Positions 33,161 through 45,244 are shown, counted from the stretch's first letter. The stretch: 64,000 nucleotides of DNA from Prionace glauca (GCA_037974335.1 CM075760.1:10931100-10995099); one strand, 5' to 3'. Notes: generated from the sequence alone by a model not told the origin. Made by a program: numbers and translations.

Positions 33161-33885
33161 CAACGGACAGGTACAATTCATTGCACCATAAATGTTGGCA
33201 CCTTGCAGAAGGGGATGTGATATGACATTAATGGATGTGAATTCTTGTTGCATTGATACCATAGATCATACCTGACAATGATATTTTCACACTAACTGTA
33301 ATTACAATGTTTTGCCAGCAGATGGAAATAAATCTTGGTGGGTTACATTACATGAAGCATGGACTGCAACAATACACTGGACCCTGCATCTGTTCATTTT
33401 GAATTGGCCTCCATATGTATATATGTTAGAATGGACCCCAGACATGATTATAATATATTATAACATATAGCACGCTGTTTAAACTGGTATTGCACCAGTA
33501 CATGTCAATGTATACATCACACAATCACCTTGATCCGAATTTTTCCAGGTAGGATCTAACTTTCCAGGTCTGCCACATACAGTTCTGAATGGTGGTGGAC
33601 ATTAAAGCAATTAACCGCAGCAGGAGCCTTAAATAAAACCACACTTCTTAGCGATGTGAGAGCTCAGCAAATGGAGAAGAACAAAACTGAAACAATTGCT
33701 ACAATCTTCCGCCAGAAGTGCCGAGAGGATTTTCCATCTCGGCCTCCTCCTGAGATCCCCAGCATCACAGATGCCAGTTTCCAAGCAGCTCAATGCCTTT
33801 CACAGGATAAGATTGGAACAGGAGTAGGCCATTCGAGCCCGGGAGCCCGCTCCACCATGCAATATGATCATGATTGATCTGTGGC
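33161..33885. other. No gene seen
   Basis: Includes a short element tail (ATAAGATTGGAACAGGAGTAGG at about 33,810-33,880). Otherwise unassigned. Confidence 0.4.
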
Positions 33886-33889
33886 CTAA

Positions 33890-34700
33890 CCCTGTGCTGA
33901 AGAGGTTGGACACTGCAAGGATTATTGGTCCTGACAATATTTCAGCAATAATAATGATGATTTGTGCTCTGGAGCGAGCTGCGCCCCGGCCAATCTATTA
34001 AAGTATAGCTACATCACTATCACATACCCAACAGTGTGGAAAATTAGCAGGCATGCTCTATCGCAAAAGGAAGGGCAAATACATCCCGGCCAATTATCGT
34101 CCAATGCGATCTCACTCGATCAAAATAATAGAAAGTATCGAGGATCAACCGATCAGTAATAATAATAATAATAATAATAATCTACTCAATGAAGCTCAGT
34201 CTGGGTTCCACTAGGAGCATTCGGTTCCAGAAATCATTTAAACTTAGTCCAAATATAGTGGAAATAGCTGTTTTAATGAGGTGAGAGTGCCCACCCTCCA
34301 CATCAACACAACACTTGACCGATGATGGCATCAAGAACCCTGAGCCAATCTGCAGTCAATGGGGATCCGGGGGTAAACATTCCACTGGCTTCAGTCACAC
34401 CGAGTACAGAGTAAGGAGGTTGGGGTTGTTGAAAGCCAATCAGCTCAGTCCCAGGGTATTGCTGCAGGAACTCCTCAGGATAGTGTGGCCTAATCTTCAC
34501 CCTTCATTAGAAGGTCAGAAGTGGGATGTTCACTAATGATTGAACACTGTTCAGCACATTAGAGACTCCCCAGATACTGGAGCAGTCCGTGTCCATATGC
34601 AGCAAGACTTAGAACACATTCAGGCTTTGGTTGAGGAGGGGAGAGTAACATTCACGCCACAGTGTCAGACAATGACCTTCTTCAAGGAAGAGAGATTCCT
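33890..34700 (+). mobile_element. Second non-LTR family, RT scrap
   Basis: Plus-strand pieces in several frames: TARIIGPDNIS, TYPTVWKISRHAL, PANY-like, and NEAQSGFH, the order expected of an L2/CR1-clade reverse transcriptase. An ATA trinucleotide run interrupts it near 34,158-34,180. Heavily broken. Confidence 0.6.
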
Positions 34701-34704
34701 GGCA

Positions 34705-34935
34705 TGGGTCACTGTCTGTATGGAGTCTGCACGTTCTCCCCGTGTCTATATGGGTTTCTTCCGGGTGTTCCGCTTTCCTCCCATAGTCCAAAAGACGCCC
34801 TGGTTAGGGTGCATTGGGCCGTGCTAAATTCTCCCTCAGTGTAACCCGAACAGATGCTGGAATGTGGCGACTCGGGAATTTTCACAGTAACTTCATTGCA
34901 GTGTTAACACAAAGTTATTTGTGACGAATGAACAC
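34705..34935 (+). mobile_element. SINE (family 1), tail variant
   Basis: TGGGTCACTGTCTGTATGGA, TTTCCTCCCATAGTCCAAAA and a tail with CACAGTAACTTCATTGCAGTG. The same tail variant occurs at 42,905-43,165 and 49,045-49,345. Confidence 0.8.
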
Positions 34936-35960
34936 ATTTAACATTTGGGACCCTGCGGTACCCCACTGTTAGCTGACCGTCACTCGGAAGAACACCTATT
35001 TATTTCCACTCTCTGTTTCTTATATGTCAATGAATTCCATACCGAGGCCAACATATCACTCCCCATCTCACGTGCTTTCATTGGGCCTACCAATATTTTA
35101 TGAAGAGCCTTCTGAAATATCTTCTGAAAGTGCAAATACACCACGTAAACTGGTTGCATCCCTCCCCCTCCCTACCCGAAAGAACCCCCACTTCCCCCAT
35201 CCCCACCTATTATTTACACCCTTAAAAAATGCAAGTAGTTTTGTTAAGATAAACATGTCTTTCTTAAGCCCATACTGGTTTCATCAAACTCCGTCCATGC
35301 TTTCCAAATATTTTCCTATCATGGATTTGATAACAATCTGTAGCTGATGCTGAAATCAGTCTGTAATTTATCAGTTTTATTCTCTCTTTCTCTGTATATA
35401 TCGGGGTTACATTACCTGTAGGAACTGTTTCGGCCTGTATAGAATTTTAGAAGATGGGCAGCAATGTATCCAACATTTCCTGGGTCATTTCCTTCCATAT
35501 TCTGGGATTACCAGGCCCCAGTGACCAACCAGAATTTCACCCTATTATTTTCCCCAGAATGCTTTTACTAATACTGGTTTCCCTCAATACCGTCTTACAA
35601 CTACCCCCTTGGTTCCCGAACATTTCTGGGATGAATCTTGTGTGAAGGTAGTGTCAGACTTAGTGTTCTATTCATTCAATATTTCTTTATTCCCCAATAT
35701 ACATTCCCTGGATTCGGGCTCTAAGGGATTTACATTTAACTTAACCAATCCTTCTCTCTTCAGATATTGATATAAACGGTTCTAATTAATTTTTATGTTC
35801 CCTGCAATTTTACTTCCATTTTCTATTTCCCCCTCGATTATTTGGACTTTTTTTTGTTGAATTTTAAACATCTCTGAAAACTCAGGCTTGTTTCTTCTTC
35901 TGGTAATTTTATGTAGCTTTTAACTAAGAAGTAACATTTCCTCCCCTGAAAGACATCCGA
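34935..35960 (-). mobile_element. Old decayed LINE, RT part
   Basis: Starts at GGGACCCTGCGGTACCCCAC (remnant of GVPQGS) and carries scraps of the upstream RT region. Possibly the same insertion as 32,340-33,160, split by later events, but the two overlap at the GVPQGS region, so they may be separate copies. Confidence 0.5.
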
Positions 35961-35984
35961 GAAAAAGATGAGCTTTGACCATAT

Positions 35985-36185
35985 ATGATTTTCACAGTAA
36001 CTTCATTACAGTGTGAATGTAAACCTATTTGTGACGATTAAATAAACTTCAAACCTTTAAATACACACGATGTCTTTATCAAGTAACTGAGTTGAAATTC
36101 CCCAGCTGCCAGGGTGGAACTGGAACTCCTGTCCCAAGCTTCTGGAATACTAGCTTAATAATGATATTACTACACTACCCCGAGA
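35985..36185. mobile_element. Two SINE tail fragments
   Basis: Family 1 tail (CACAGTAACTTCATTACAGTG and GATTAAATAAACTTC) at 35,985-36,050, followed by a family 2 fragment at 36,070-36,185. Confidence 0.6.
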
Positions 36186-36399
36186 CTGAAATATCATCAC
36201 ATTTATTAATGGAATAATTGAACATTCAGGACTGGGTCACAGGTTGGATCGTGAGGTATCTTGTGCGAATTGAATACATTTCAGTTTGACTCAGAAATTA
36301 TGTTGTTTCCATTCTTATCTGATCACAGTTTGTGTTTTGGCATGATGACATTTAACTCAGTGCACCTAAATTCTGAGATCTATGTCCAATATTACACTA

Positions 36400-37350
36400 T
36401 ACATTTATAACACGAATACATTCCAAATGAATTTATGCTACATTCGGTTATTTCTCCCGTTATGTACACTGAGCCATCTCTCTTTTTATGCTACATTAGT
36501 TCCTCTCTATTCGTACTCAGGTAGATCACTGATCTGATCCTATTACATCTGATCCCATCTCTGTTTATATTAAACAGGATTTGCATATTTACATCCATCT
36601 CTGTTAATTCAACATATGACCATGTATATTTTGCCTGGCATTTAACTGTCAGAAGGAAGTCTTCTCCTGGCCTTGAATCTTATTCTGACAGAATGACAGT
36701 GATTCATGGGAATCCATGTAAAAGTTCGATCAATTCATGAAATGACAAGGGGGAACAGGTGAGGTAGAGAAGGTCATATCGGGCTTGACGTTAATCGTGT
36801 ATAAGCTGCACTATCAGAACAGGTGAACACTTGGTTTGGTTCCCTTAGAACTGAGCAGTTTATGGGAGATTTAGTACAGACGCTCAAAGTGATGAATGAG
36901 AATGTTTTACTCATTAGAAAGAGACTGTAAGCCACTGGCAAGTGGGCAGTATACAGAAGATTGATTACAATACACTAGGATATGTCTCTTTATGTACTGA
37001 GTTTGACTCACTTGAATCATTATTGCAACAGATCTTATATTTGTTTACATTGCATAAAATGCCGCTTTATTTATTCTATTTGCGTTGTACCAGAGCCAGT
37101 CTTTAATTATATGACAGTAGTTCTTGTCTCTTTTTACATTACATTCGGTTATTTCTCTCGTTATGCCACTCTCGGCCATCTCTCTATTTGTGCTGCATTA
37201 GATCCTCTCAATTAATACGACAGTAGATCACGGATCTGTTCATATTTCATCAGATCTCATCTCTTTTTTGTATTACACTGGATTTGTCTCTTTGAATGAC
37301 ATCAGAATCTGTCTCTGTTAATCTAACATACGACCTTGAACATGTTGCCT
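36400..37350. repeat. Duplicated degenerate minisatellite block
   Basis: The block 36,410-36,660 recurs at 37,130-37,350. Shared landmarks are ACATTCGGTTATTTCTC, GTAGATCAC and ATCTGTCTCTGTTAAT-like motifs. Internally it is made of 30-40-bp degenerate units. Confidence 0.7.
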
Positions 37351-38144
37351 GCCGAGATATTATCAATCCCAATATAATATGGGTGTGCCTGTCTGACACT
37401 AATCATTCTTGATTGGAGCAGTAAGTTTAATTTTTACTAATTTCGATAAGTAGCTGCGAGAAATATCTAATTGCTCTGTTATTGTGTGAGTAATATTCAG
37501 TTTGAACAATTTCTCAGTGATTCACTGGTGTTCCGGGACAGGTCAATATCTGAATAATCGTACAGTGCTCATTACAATATCTTCAAGCAACCACCGTTGT
37601 GATACATTTTATTAGTTGAATATTGCACTGCACTGTGTCAATTTGACACAGACTTCAGAGATAAAGATTGACCTGCCTTATTTATAGCATTCAACAGATT
37701 CACTGACAGAGTGAGACAGAACTCTGTAGTCGCAATATCGCCAGATGGCCTCCCACGGGCTAAATATCTATCCACTCATTAATTACTTATCTGTTTCAGG
37801 GAGAAATAAAACGAAATCGCCACAGAACGAGTGTTGACAGTTAGGTTATGTTTGAATAGAATTATATATTCTGTAATTTGTATTGTTACCTTCGAAATTA
37901 TTTTTCACTTTCGGATGTCTTCATCTGCCTATGCCTAAGCTTTGTAATTCCCTCCCTAAGTCTCCTTATTTCACTTTCCTCGTCTAAGTCAATCCATAAA
38001 ACTGTCCCTGTATTGGCCATCCTTTCAGTCACCTGTTCAAATATCTCGTTGGTCAAAAGCAAGATGCTGTGGGTGCCCGAGATCCGAACAGAAAATGCTA
38101 GAAACACTCAATGGATCATTTTTCATCAGTGGAATGGTTTACGG

Positions 38145-38184
<40 letters not shown>

Positions 38185-38844
38185 GCCTCTGCCCCTGCCT
38201 CTCTCTCTCTCTCTCTCTCTCGCACATACATTTGTTGTAGACATGTACAGCAAGACACTGGGCCTTGTGTCTTTATTTACTGCATGCGAGTCATTTGAAT
38301 CATTATTGCAATAGACCTTATATTTGTTTATATTACATGATACACCATTCCATTTATTATTGTATGATGACATGCCGTGATAATTGCTACAAATCATCAT
38401 TTCTGAGTTTTTGTTCAGCTAAGAGGCCATTTCTGTTACATTAGGCTCCATCTCAGATATGATTGTGTCAGGCTCTGTGTCATGCACTACTGAACACATC
38501 CGTGCCTTACTTTGTGTTATATTGGACACTAATAATAAAGCCAACACTGTCTCAGTAACTGGTTTTCTATAAAATGCGTTTGACAGATGGAGAAAAAGGA
38601 CAGAACGAGATGAAAAGATGGAAATTAGCTTTAAAAATGTAATGGGGTTCGAAGAATGTGTTTCGTCTTGTTAATAACTACTGAGAGTTGTTCATCATAT
38701 TTAATTGCTCTCGCATTTCCTGGAATATTTTATTGAAAGCTTGGGATGAAACTTGTAACATCCTCTTGTTCAAAAGAGATTGAGGAACAGAATGAATGTA
38801 TGCCACATTGCACTGCAAATGGACATTAAAGGACAATTCAACAT
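37351..38844. other. AT-rich DNA with a CT microsatellite
   Basis: A (CT)n tract lies at about 38,145-38,222, directly after a retroelement tail scrap (CAGAAAATGCTAGAAACACTC at about 38,090). No gene seen in the rest. Confidence 0.6.
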
Positions 38845-39005
38845 GGCCACTCCAACTAACCTGTACATCTTTGGACTGTAGGAAGAAAGCAGTAAACCTG
38901 GAGGAAACCCACGCACATACGGGGTGAATGTGTAAACACCACACAGTTACACAAGGCTTAAATGAAACCTGTGTCCCTAACAGTGTGAGGTACCAGTGCT
39001 AATTA
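38845..39005 (-). mobile_element. SINE (family 1) fragment
   Basis: GTACATCTTTGGACTGTAGG and GGAGGAAACCCACGCACATA mark the reverse complement of the SINE body. Confidence 0.75.
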
Positions 39006-39585
39006 CTGTGTAAATAATTGCTATTAATTTTAAGCATGATATTGTAATTTATTCAGTATTTATTGCACATTCTGTGTCTCAGTCAATAAATAAAGTTAAT
39101 GAATGGCCCTGGACGCTCTTGAATGTGATGTACAGCTGGTCATTCCGCTGCCAAGGCAATGCATCTTTCAAATGATTCACTGAACTTCTCTCTTTCTCTG
39201 TCTCAGACTGAACCTAAATCAGATAACCTCTCTCCTCTCTCTCAGTCTCCATTAACTCACACAGGTTCCCAGGAGACGGATCTGACTCCGAGACTATTTC
39301 TTTCTTCTTCCTTAAGGCACCTTGTGACTGAAAAGATAAAGCACAAAAATCTCAGCAGAGGTAAATTCATTGTAGGAACTTAACCATTTCACTCAATTAA
39401 CCTCTCTCCTTTATTTCTCACACACAACACCCAGCACACTTAAACCTTCTATTTCGGAATGTCTCTGCGGATAAAAAATGTTGCTTTAATTTTTCCTCTT
39501 TTCCCTCAATGGTAACCCTCAGTCTATCTTCCCTTCAATTAATCTGTTTAAACCCCAAATATGGCCATTTTCTTGATTCATTAAT
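39006..39585. other. No gene seen
   Basis: Unassigned AT-rich stretch. Confidence 0.4.
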
Positions 39586-39649
39586 ATGGGAATGGGGGTG
39601 ACTGTAATGCTGAGACGGGCAGCAATCTGTGTGACTGTTCTTGATGCTT

Positions 39650-39910
39650 TCAGAGTGAGTTCACCCTCACAGGCAGGAAGACTGTTCACGGTGATAACAT
39701 CAAACTGGCCCCGGTTGTTTCATTCTCAGGTAACACAACTTCCTGTTTCTCTGCTGCCGGTTCCAAACCGCACATCTCACTTCCGAGCAGAAAATAAATC
39801 CAGAGACCACAATCTGGTGAGAACATCTGTCAGTGCGGCTTATATCTGCCCACAGAGTCAGGGCAGAGTCAGACAGGTCACATTGTGGTGACATTTACAA
39901 ATGAGCCTGG
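39650..39910 (+). pseudogene. Possible Ig-superfamily receptor relic
   Basis: Reading across plus-strand frames gives GRKTVHGDNIKLAP, TTSCFSAAGSKPHISL and, after a stop, GENICQCGLYLPTESG and GHIVVTFTNEPG. The spacing of the two cysteines and the closing V-V-T-F-T-NEPG are reminiscent of one C2-type domain of an Fc-receptor-like protein. The frame is interrupted and I cannot exclude coincidence. No partner exon was found. Confidence 0.25.
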
Positions 39911-40545
39911 TGTGATCTGGTTAAAGTTTCCATTCTCGGACATAACTGGATGCTCAGTGGATCAGTCACTGACTCCCCCGGGATCTGTGAAGGGAGGGAA
40001 TGATAGCTGTTATCTTTCATTGTTTGATCATTTTCTCTCCATCTGCTATTTATTTTTGTTCCTCAGCTTTTATCTGTCAGCCCCCCCGGTTTGCTTTCTC
40101 CTAACTCTCCCGCTGTCTCTATCTCCTTGCCAGTCTTTTCAACACATTTATTAGTGTTCATAATCATGAAGTTGTGATTGGGTTAATTAAAGAGAGAATC
40201 TTTCAACTGGGGGACGGTCAGCAACCAATGGGCACAAAGTTATTTTATTGAGCAGCGAGACAGAAAGGTAAGTGTTTACTTTTACACCAGAGTTGTGATG
40301 AACTGGAATGAACAGCTTGGAAGGGTGATGGAATTAGATTTCACAGAAACTTTGGAAAATAAATTCGATATCTCCTTCATGGGATGAACTTTTGAAGGAT
40401 TCTCGAGAATGGGAGCATTTTAAGGTTCATCTATATCAGTGTCCCAGCATCCTTTTTGTGTCTCTCCCTGTCCTTCATTAAAACGGAATTAAATGGAATA
40501 TTTATACAACTGTCGTCTTGTGCTAATCTTATCTTTTGACAGCAC
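39911..40545. other. No gene seen
   Basis: Unassigned. Confidence 0.4.
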
Positions 40546-40554
40546 CTGTGTGTT

Positions 40555-40652
40555 GTGTGAGTGTGTGTGTTTGTATATGTGTTTGTGTGTGTGAGTGTTT
40601 GTGTGTGTTGTATATGTGTGTGTGTGTTTGTGTGTGTGTGTGAGTGTGTGTT

Positions 40653-40699
<47 letters not shown>

Positions 40700-40850
40700 T
40701 TGTATATGTGTGTGTGTGTTGTGTGTGTGTGTGTTTGTATATGTGTTTGTGTGTGTGAGTGTTTGTGTGTGTTGTATATGTGTGTGTGTGTTTGTGTGTG
40801 TGTGTGAGTGTGTGTTTGTGTGTGTGTGTGTTTTTGTGTGTGTGTGTAAT
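40555..40850. repeat. GT microsatellite with TTTGTATATG interruptions
   Basis: About 300 bp of (GT)n with a longer period visible: the block around 40,570-40,650 recurs at about 40,745-40,830. Confidence 0.95.
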
Positions 40851-41094
40851 TGCCAGGAACCCTTCCAAAAATCCATTCTATTTACAAAACATCACTTTGA
40901 ACAGATTAGCATCGGATCGAACTTTTTTTTTAGAAAAACACAATAATCCTTAACATTTATGGCACTGTTTTTCTCCCTCCGATGAGGGTTTCATACTTAG
41001 TTGTTTCAGACCTCACGTGTGCTAATTCTGTCTGTAAATGTGAAACTGCTTGTAAAAATGAGAAAGAACAGATTATTTTCTGCTCCTCTCACAG

Positions 41095-41240
41095 ATTCGC
41101 CATCGGTACCTCAGATAACAGAAATATATGGAGTCCGCTATGACTGTCCCACCTTTTGAATACAAGCCTCAGTCAGGTTGAGTCAGTCACTCTTGCGGTG
41201 TCAGGCTATAAAAAGGGCGAACTCCTTCTGGAAACTCCAA
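41095..41240 (+). pseudogene. Possible Ig constant-domain relic
   Basis: A good acceptor (CTCCTCTCACAG, ending 41,094) opens DSPSVPQITEIYGVRYDC. After a frame change comes ESVTLAVSGYKKGEL, which resembles the A and B strands of a C1 domain (S-V-T-L-x-x-x-S-G-Y). The B-strand cysteine is not present and no F strand is recognisable, so if this is an immunoglobulin exon it is dead. It is on the opposite strand from the IgM gene. Confidence 0.35.
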
Positions 41241-41321
41241 TCACGGATAATATCCTTCAATATTCACATTCCAGCGGTTCCCAGACTCACAAACACCGGC
41301 GCCTGCAGTTACAGGGGACCA

Positions 41322-41335
41322 CCAGCAGATGGTGG
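41322..41335 (+). promoter_or_regulatory. CTCF-like site
   Basis: CCAGCAGATGGTGG differs from the CTCF core by about one base. It lies 0.8 kb from the CpG-rich promoter-like segment. Confidence 0.3.
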
Positions 41336-41339
41336 TGCT

Positions 41340-42125
41340 GCATCACTCTAATCACAAGAAAGTGCAGCAGGTTTGAGGAGAGATTTGGGGGAAATTTATT
41401 TCCCTGTTTCTCCAGAAAGGGAACAATTAGTAAAGCAACTGCATTAATCTCTCTGTCTGTAATATTCATTTTAACGGCCTTTATTAACATTGTGTCAGTC
41501 CTGGATAGATAAAATATTCCCATTTTGAAGCTTTTGGTCTACATTATACAAGTTACCCTGATGCAGGAAAAGACCACCGGAGTTGGAATGAAAATGTTGA
41601 ACCCTCATTCCTGTCACGATTTTCCCTGCCAGTAATAAACCTCAACAGATTTCACATTTATTTAGCAGGAAAGGTTTTGGTGTTGGTTCTTGAGCAACAG
41701 GCGGTCCCTAAAACACAATAAACAAAGAGGTTAAATGTTGCTTCAATTGTTTCTGTTGGTTATTCTCTTTCTCTTATGAACGCGCATCTCTGACATCTCC
41801 TCCAGTCACACAACCCTGTGAGATGTCTGTACTGATCTTATTGTGGCTTCATGAGCGTTCCACATACAACATGACTTGTATCTATAAATTCTCATTTTGA
41901 ACATTTCCATTGAAATTTCAAAGCGAGCAGAGGTTTCTGAGCAGAATGGTTCAGATTCCCATCCCCTTTGATGTGAACAAGTTGTTTCTGATTTCACTAC
42001 AGAGGTTGTCTATTAAACAATGACTGAACACAGGGGGTGAATGTGAGAAGCTGAAGTTTCCAGTTGAAGAGGTTCCCAGTGTCTCTGAGCAGCTGAACTG
42101 GGGAAGCCTTTGGGCAGAGACTGTC
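41340..42125. other. No gene seen
   Basis: Unassigned flank of the CpG-rich segment. Confidence 0.4.
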
Positions 42126-42129
42126 CTGC

Positions 42130-42740
42130 TGCTATTTCACTTCCTGACCACCGGGGGTCGCTGTAACACGCCCGGGCGCTGCTCCGCCCAGTGTCACCTC
42201 TTGCCCACTCCGGCCCGGCCGCTGCTCGTTGGCGGAACATCCGGGTCCCGTAGAGAGGCGGGGCCAGCTGCCATATTGCCGTGATGTCACCATCAGCCCC
42301 TCCCCCCAGCCGAGGAAAAAGCGGCGGTTGAGAAATGTAGAAAGTGAGAGAAATTCCCACCCGGAAATCCCGCCCGGAGCGGAATTAAAATTAAATAAAA
42401 TACATATTTTTATAAAGAGGCAGGTGGCGGAACCGCGCATGTGCGGTAGTATTTTCCCAGAGCGCACCGCGCGGGGGTGACTGAAAAACAGACGGAATAA
42501 AAAACAGAACCAATTTTCCCGAATGGAGAAGGAACCGAAAGTCTGACGGGTGAGGATGTGAATAATAATCATCAGAATTTAAAATATTAAAAGATTAACA
42601 TGGAACTGCCTGGGCGCATGTGCGGGAAGGGATGTCAATCAGAGAGCAGCGCGGGGGACGCCGTCTCCCTTGGCAACGCAAGATGGCCGTGATTGTGGCG
42701 CAGGCGCAGTGAGGTCTGTCTGCAGCCCATTGTCCAGATT
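42130..42740. promoter_or_regulatory. CpG-rich promoter-like segment
   Basis: The only CpG-dense stretch in the window. It has a GC box (AGGCGGGGCC, 42,256-42,265), a CRE-like TGATGTCA (42,282-42,289), two NRF1-like palindromes (CCGCGCATGTGCGG at 42,433; GGCGCATGTGCGGG near 42,613), an RFX-like CCTTGGCAAC (42,668-42,677), a YY1-like AAGATGGC (42,680-42,687) and a strong NRF1-like GGCGCAGGCGCAG (42,697-42,709). This set is typical of TATA-less vertebrate promoters, often bidirectional. No coding exon was recognised on either side, so the gene it serves is unknown. Confidence 0.6.
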
Positions 42741-42904
42741 GCCCCCCAGTGGATGTGGTGGGGAGGTGCAGCAGATGGAGCAACAATCCCAGTTTCAATG
42801 GGGGGAGAGAAGCTGCAATTCTGCTCCCTGTTGTTCACTCCTCTCCCCAGTCTCAGCATTGCAGAGTGTTTAAACAAGAGGGTGCAATGTCACAGCAGCA
42901 CCCA

Positions 42905-43165
42905 GACCTGCAGTTTAAGGTTATTTATTAGTGTCACTAATAAGTAGGCTGACATTAACACTGCAGTGAAGTTACTGTGAGAATTGCCCGAGTCTCCACA
43001 TTCCTGTTGGGGTAACACTGAGGGGGAATTGAAGCCCGGCCCAATGCCCCCTAACCCAGCACGTCTTTCAGACTGGGGAAGGAAACCCACACAGACACGG
43101 GGACAAGGTGCAAATGACCCACAGGTCCCTGGCACAGTGAGGCTGCAGTGTTACCCACTGTCCCA
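42905..43165 (-). mobile_element. SINE (family 1), tail variant
   Basis: Tail at left (TTATTTATTAGTGTCAC), head at right (GTGGGACAGTGGGTAACACTGC as read on the minus strand). About 260 bp, reverse orientation. Confidence 0.85.
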
Positions 43166-43374
43166 CCGTGCTGACACTGGGGATAATGTATTTGGGGGGA
43201 ACACGGGGCAGGTGGGGGTATCACCAACTCAATTTGATGGGGGGGGGGTGGAAACATCAGGAAAAATCATCTTTGTCTCAAAACATTCTTCCATTTTTCC
43301 TCTTGTTTCTTATTGAAAACCAGCTCACTCCTCCATCCCTCCCATCAATAGGGCTAACAGAACGCAGAGAAAAG

Positions 43375-43830
43375 GTTACAGCGCAGGAGAGGCCATTCAG
43401 CCCATCACATCCGCACCAGCTCGGGAAATAAAGACTAGCTGTGCATTCGAATCCCACCTTCCAGCAACCCAGCCCCTGAGCCTCCTTTTTACAGGACGCA
43501 GAGTTTCAGCTACAGATCCGAGTGCCGAGGGGTTTCTATCTGAACCACCAGTTTAGGCAGCGCTTTGCAGGCATCCTCCACCCTCTGAGTGAGAAGCACC
43601 TTCCTTATGGCCCCTTGTAATCCTCCTACCGATCACCTTCAATCTGTGTGAACCCCACTTCCTGTCTCTGTTTGGGGGGGAAACAGGCCTTTCCTGTGCA
43701 TCCTGTCTTGCCCCCCTCAGAATGTCAGACACCTCAGTTCGGTCACCTCTCAGGAAAACAACCCTCGCCAATCCAATCCTTTCCTCACCGCTGCAATTTC
43801 CCCAGTCCTGGCAAAACATTTGTAAATCCA
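43375..43830 (-). mobile_element. Decayed LINE 3' end
   Basis: GAGGCCATTCAGCCCATCAC marks its 3' end, followed by the antisense of an ORF tail (CATCCTCCACCCTCTGAGTG) and further ordered scraps to about 43,825. Confidence 0.65.
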
Positions 43831-43931
43831 AATGGTTATCGAATCTGAGTAATCTTTAACATTGCCCCTTCGCCAACAGGGAACAATCAACAGATGCACA
43901 AACAAGAGGCAGAGACTGAGCAAATGTTGGG

Positions 43932-43964
43932 ATATTTATTCAGAAAACAATGAAACATTTATTG
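43932..43964 (-). terminator. Possible poly(A) signals
   Basis: Two AATAAA hexamers on the minus strand (43,933-43,938 and about 43,959-43,964). Upstream on the same strand a short frame ends at 44,033 but a SINE interrupts it, and I do not recognise it. Could be chance. Confidence 0.2.
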
Positions 43965-44254
43965 ACATGTTCAGATAAATCTCAATGATGGCCATTGACC
44001 AGGTCTACATTAAACAATGGTTCAGTCCCAGGTTAAAACTCATTGTAACAAATTAGAAGTTTATCATGAAATTGGACATTGCCGGTGACTCCCAATATAA
44101 CGGAGAGATCCAAACTCATACCACACCCTGATGTGGTAAAGGGGACACCAGGCTGAGCTCCAGACTGGGGATTAAAGAACACCGAGGTATGTTTGATTCT
44201 GGTGATACACCCTCTCCGAGCCAGGATTGAGGAATTCTTAGGCAGAGAGACAGA

Positions 44255-44470
44255 AAATGTCCTTCGGGTGCTCTGGTTTCCTCCCACACTCCAAAGATGT
44301 GCAGGTTGGGTGCACTGTCCATGCGAAATTGCCCTTAGACTCCCAAGATGTATAGGTTAGGGGGGATTAGTGAGCAAATACATGGGGTTACGAGGTAAGC
44401 CTGGGTAAGGGTCGATACAGATTTGAAAGGCGGAATGTCCTCCTTCTGCTTTGTAAGAATTCTATGAGTC
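44255..44470 (+). mobile_element. SINE (family 1) body and tail
   Basis: CTTCGGGTGCTCTGGTTTCC, CAAAGATGTGCAGGTTGGG and GGAATGTCCTCCTTCTGC. The tRNA-like head is missing. Confidence 0.8.
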
Positions 44471-44585
44471 AATGAAGTGAAACTCTCCAGACCAGGTAAC
44501 ATCATGGTAAATCTCCTCTGCCCCATTCTCAGTGTCACCCCATCCCTCCTATCCCGGGGATCCCAGAACTGCACCATTTTTTCCA
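44470..44585 (-). mobile_element. LINE ORF scrap, antisense
   Basis: Antisense of the MLPGLE region (CCAGGTAACATCATGGTAAA). It meets a plus-oriented LINE piece head to head at about 44,586. Confidence 0.65.
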
Positions 44586-45220
44586 AGAAGTGACCAGATG
44601 TGTAGATGAGGGAGATGCTTTTGACGTAGTCTTCTCAGACTTCAACAGGGCTTTTGACAAGGTCCCACACGGGAGACTAATAGGGAAGTTAAGATCCCAT
44701 GGGATCCAAGGAAATGTGTCAAATTGGATCCAGAATTGGTTGAGTGGCAGGAAGCAGAGGGTGATGGTGATTTTCAGACTGGAAACTTGTATCCACAGGG
44801 TTCGATGTTGGGGCCCTTGTTGTTTGTGGTTTATTGAAATAACTTAGTCGTAAATGCAGGAGGTTTATCAGTAAGTTTGCGGATGATAGGGGAATTGTTC
44901 GGATGGTAAATGGGAGGATAGCCTTAGATTACAGGGGGATAGAGACAGGCTGATCCGTGGCAAAAGGAATCCAATGGGGATCAGTGTGAGGTGATGCACT
45001 CGGGCAGGGCTAACAAGACGAGGGACTAGATGATGAACAGTAGGATCCCAGGAAGCTCCGAGGATCAGAGGGAGATCGGTGAGCATGTATACCGGTCCCT
45101 TACGGTAACAGGACAGGTGGATAAAGTGGTTAAGAAGACACACGGTTCACTTCTTTATTAGCCGAGTGTTTAAGAGTGGGGAGGTGATGCTGGAATGATA
45201 TAAAATGTTGGGTAGGCATT
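44586..45220 (+). mobile_element. LINE RT fragment
   Basis: Encodes TRCVDEGDAFDVVFSDFNRA, FDKVPHGRLIGKLRSHGIQG and NWIQNWLSGRKQ, the RT core of a CR1-like element, followed by scraps in other frames to about 45,220. Confidence 0.85.
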
Positions 45221-45244
45221 AGGAAGGAGGAATGGGAGTGAGAT

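Noticed and set aside
40431-40876. His- and Thr-rich minus-strand frames
   Set aside because: GT microsatellite.
44033-44287. Short gene ending before two AATAAA hexamers
   Set aside because: The first part of the frame is SINE sequence, the rest has no recognisable domain and no splice structure.
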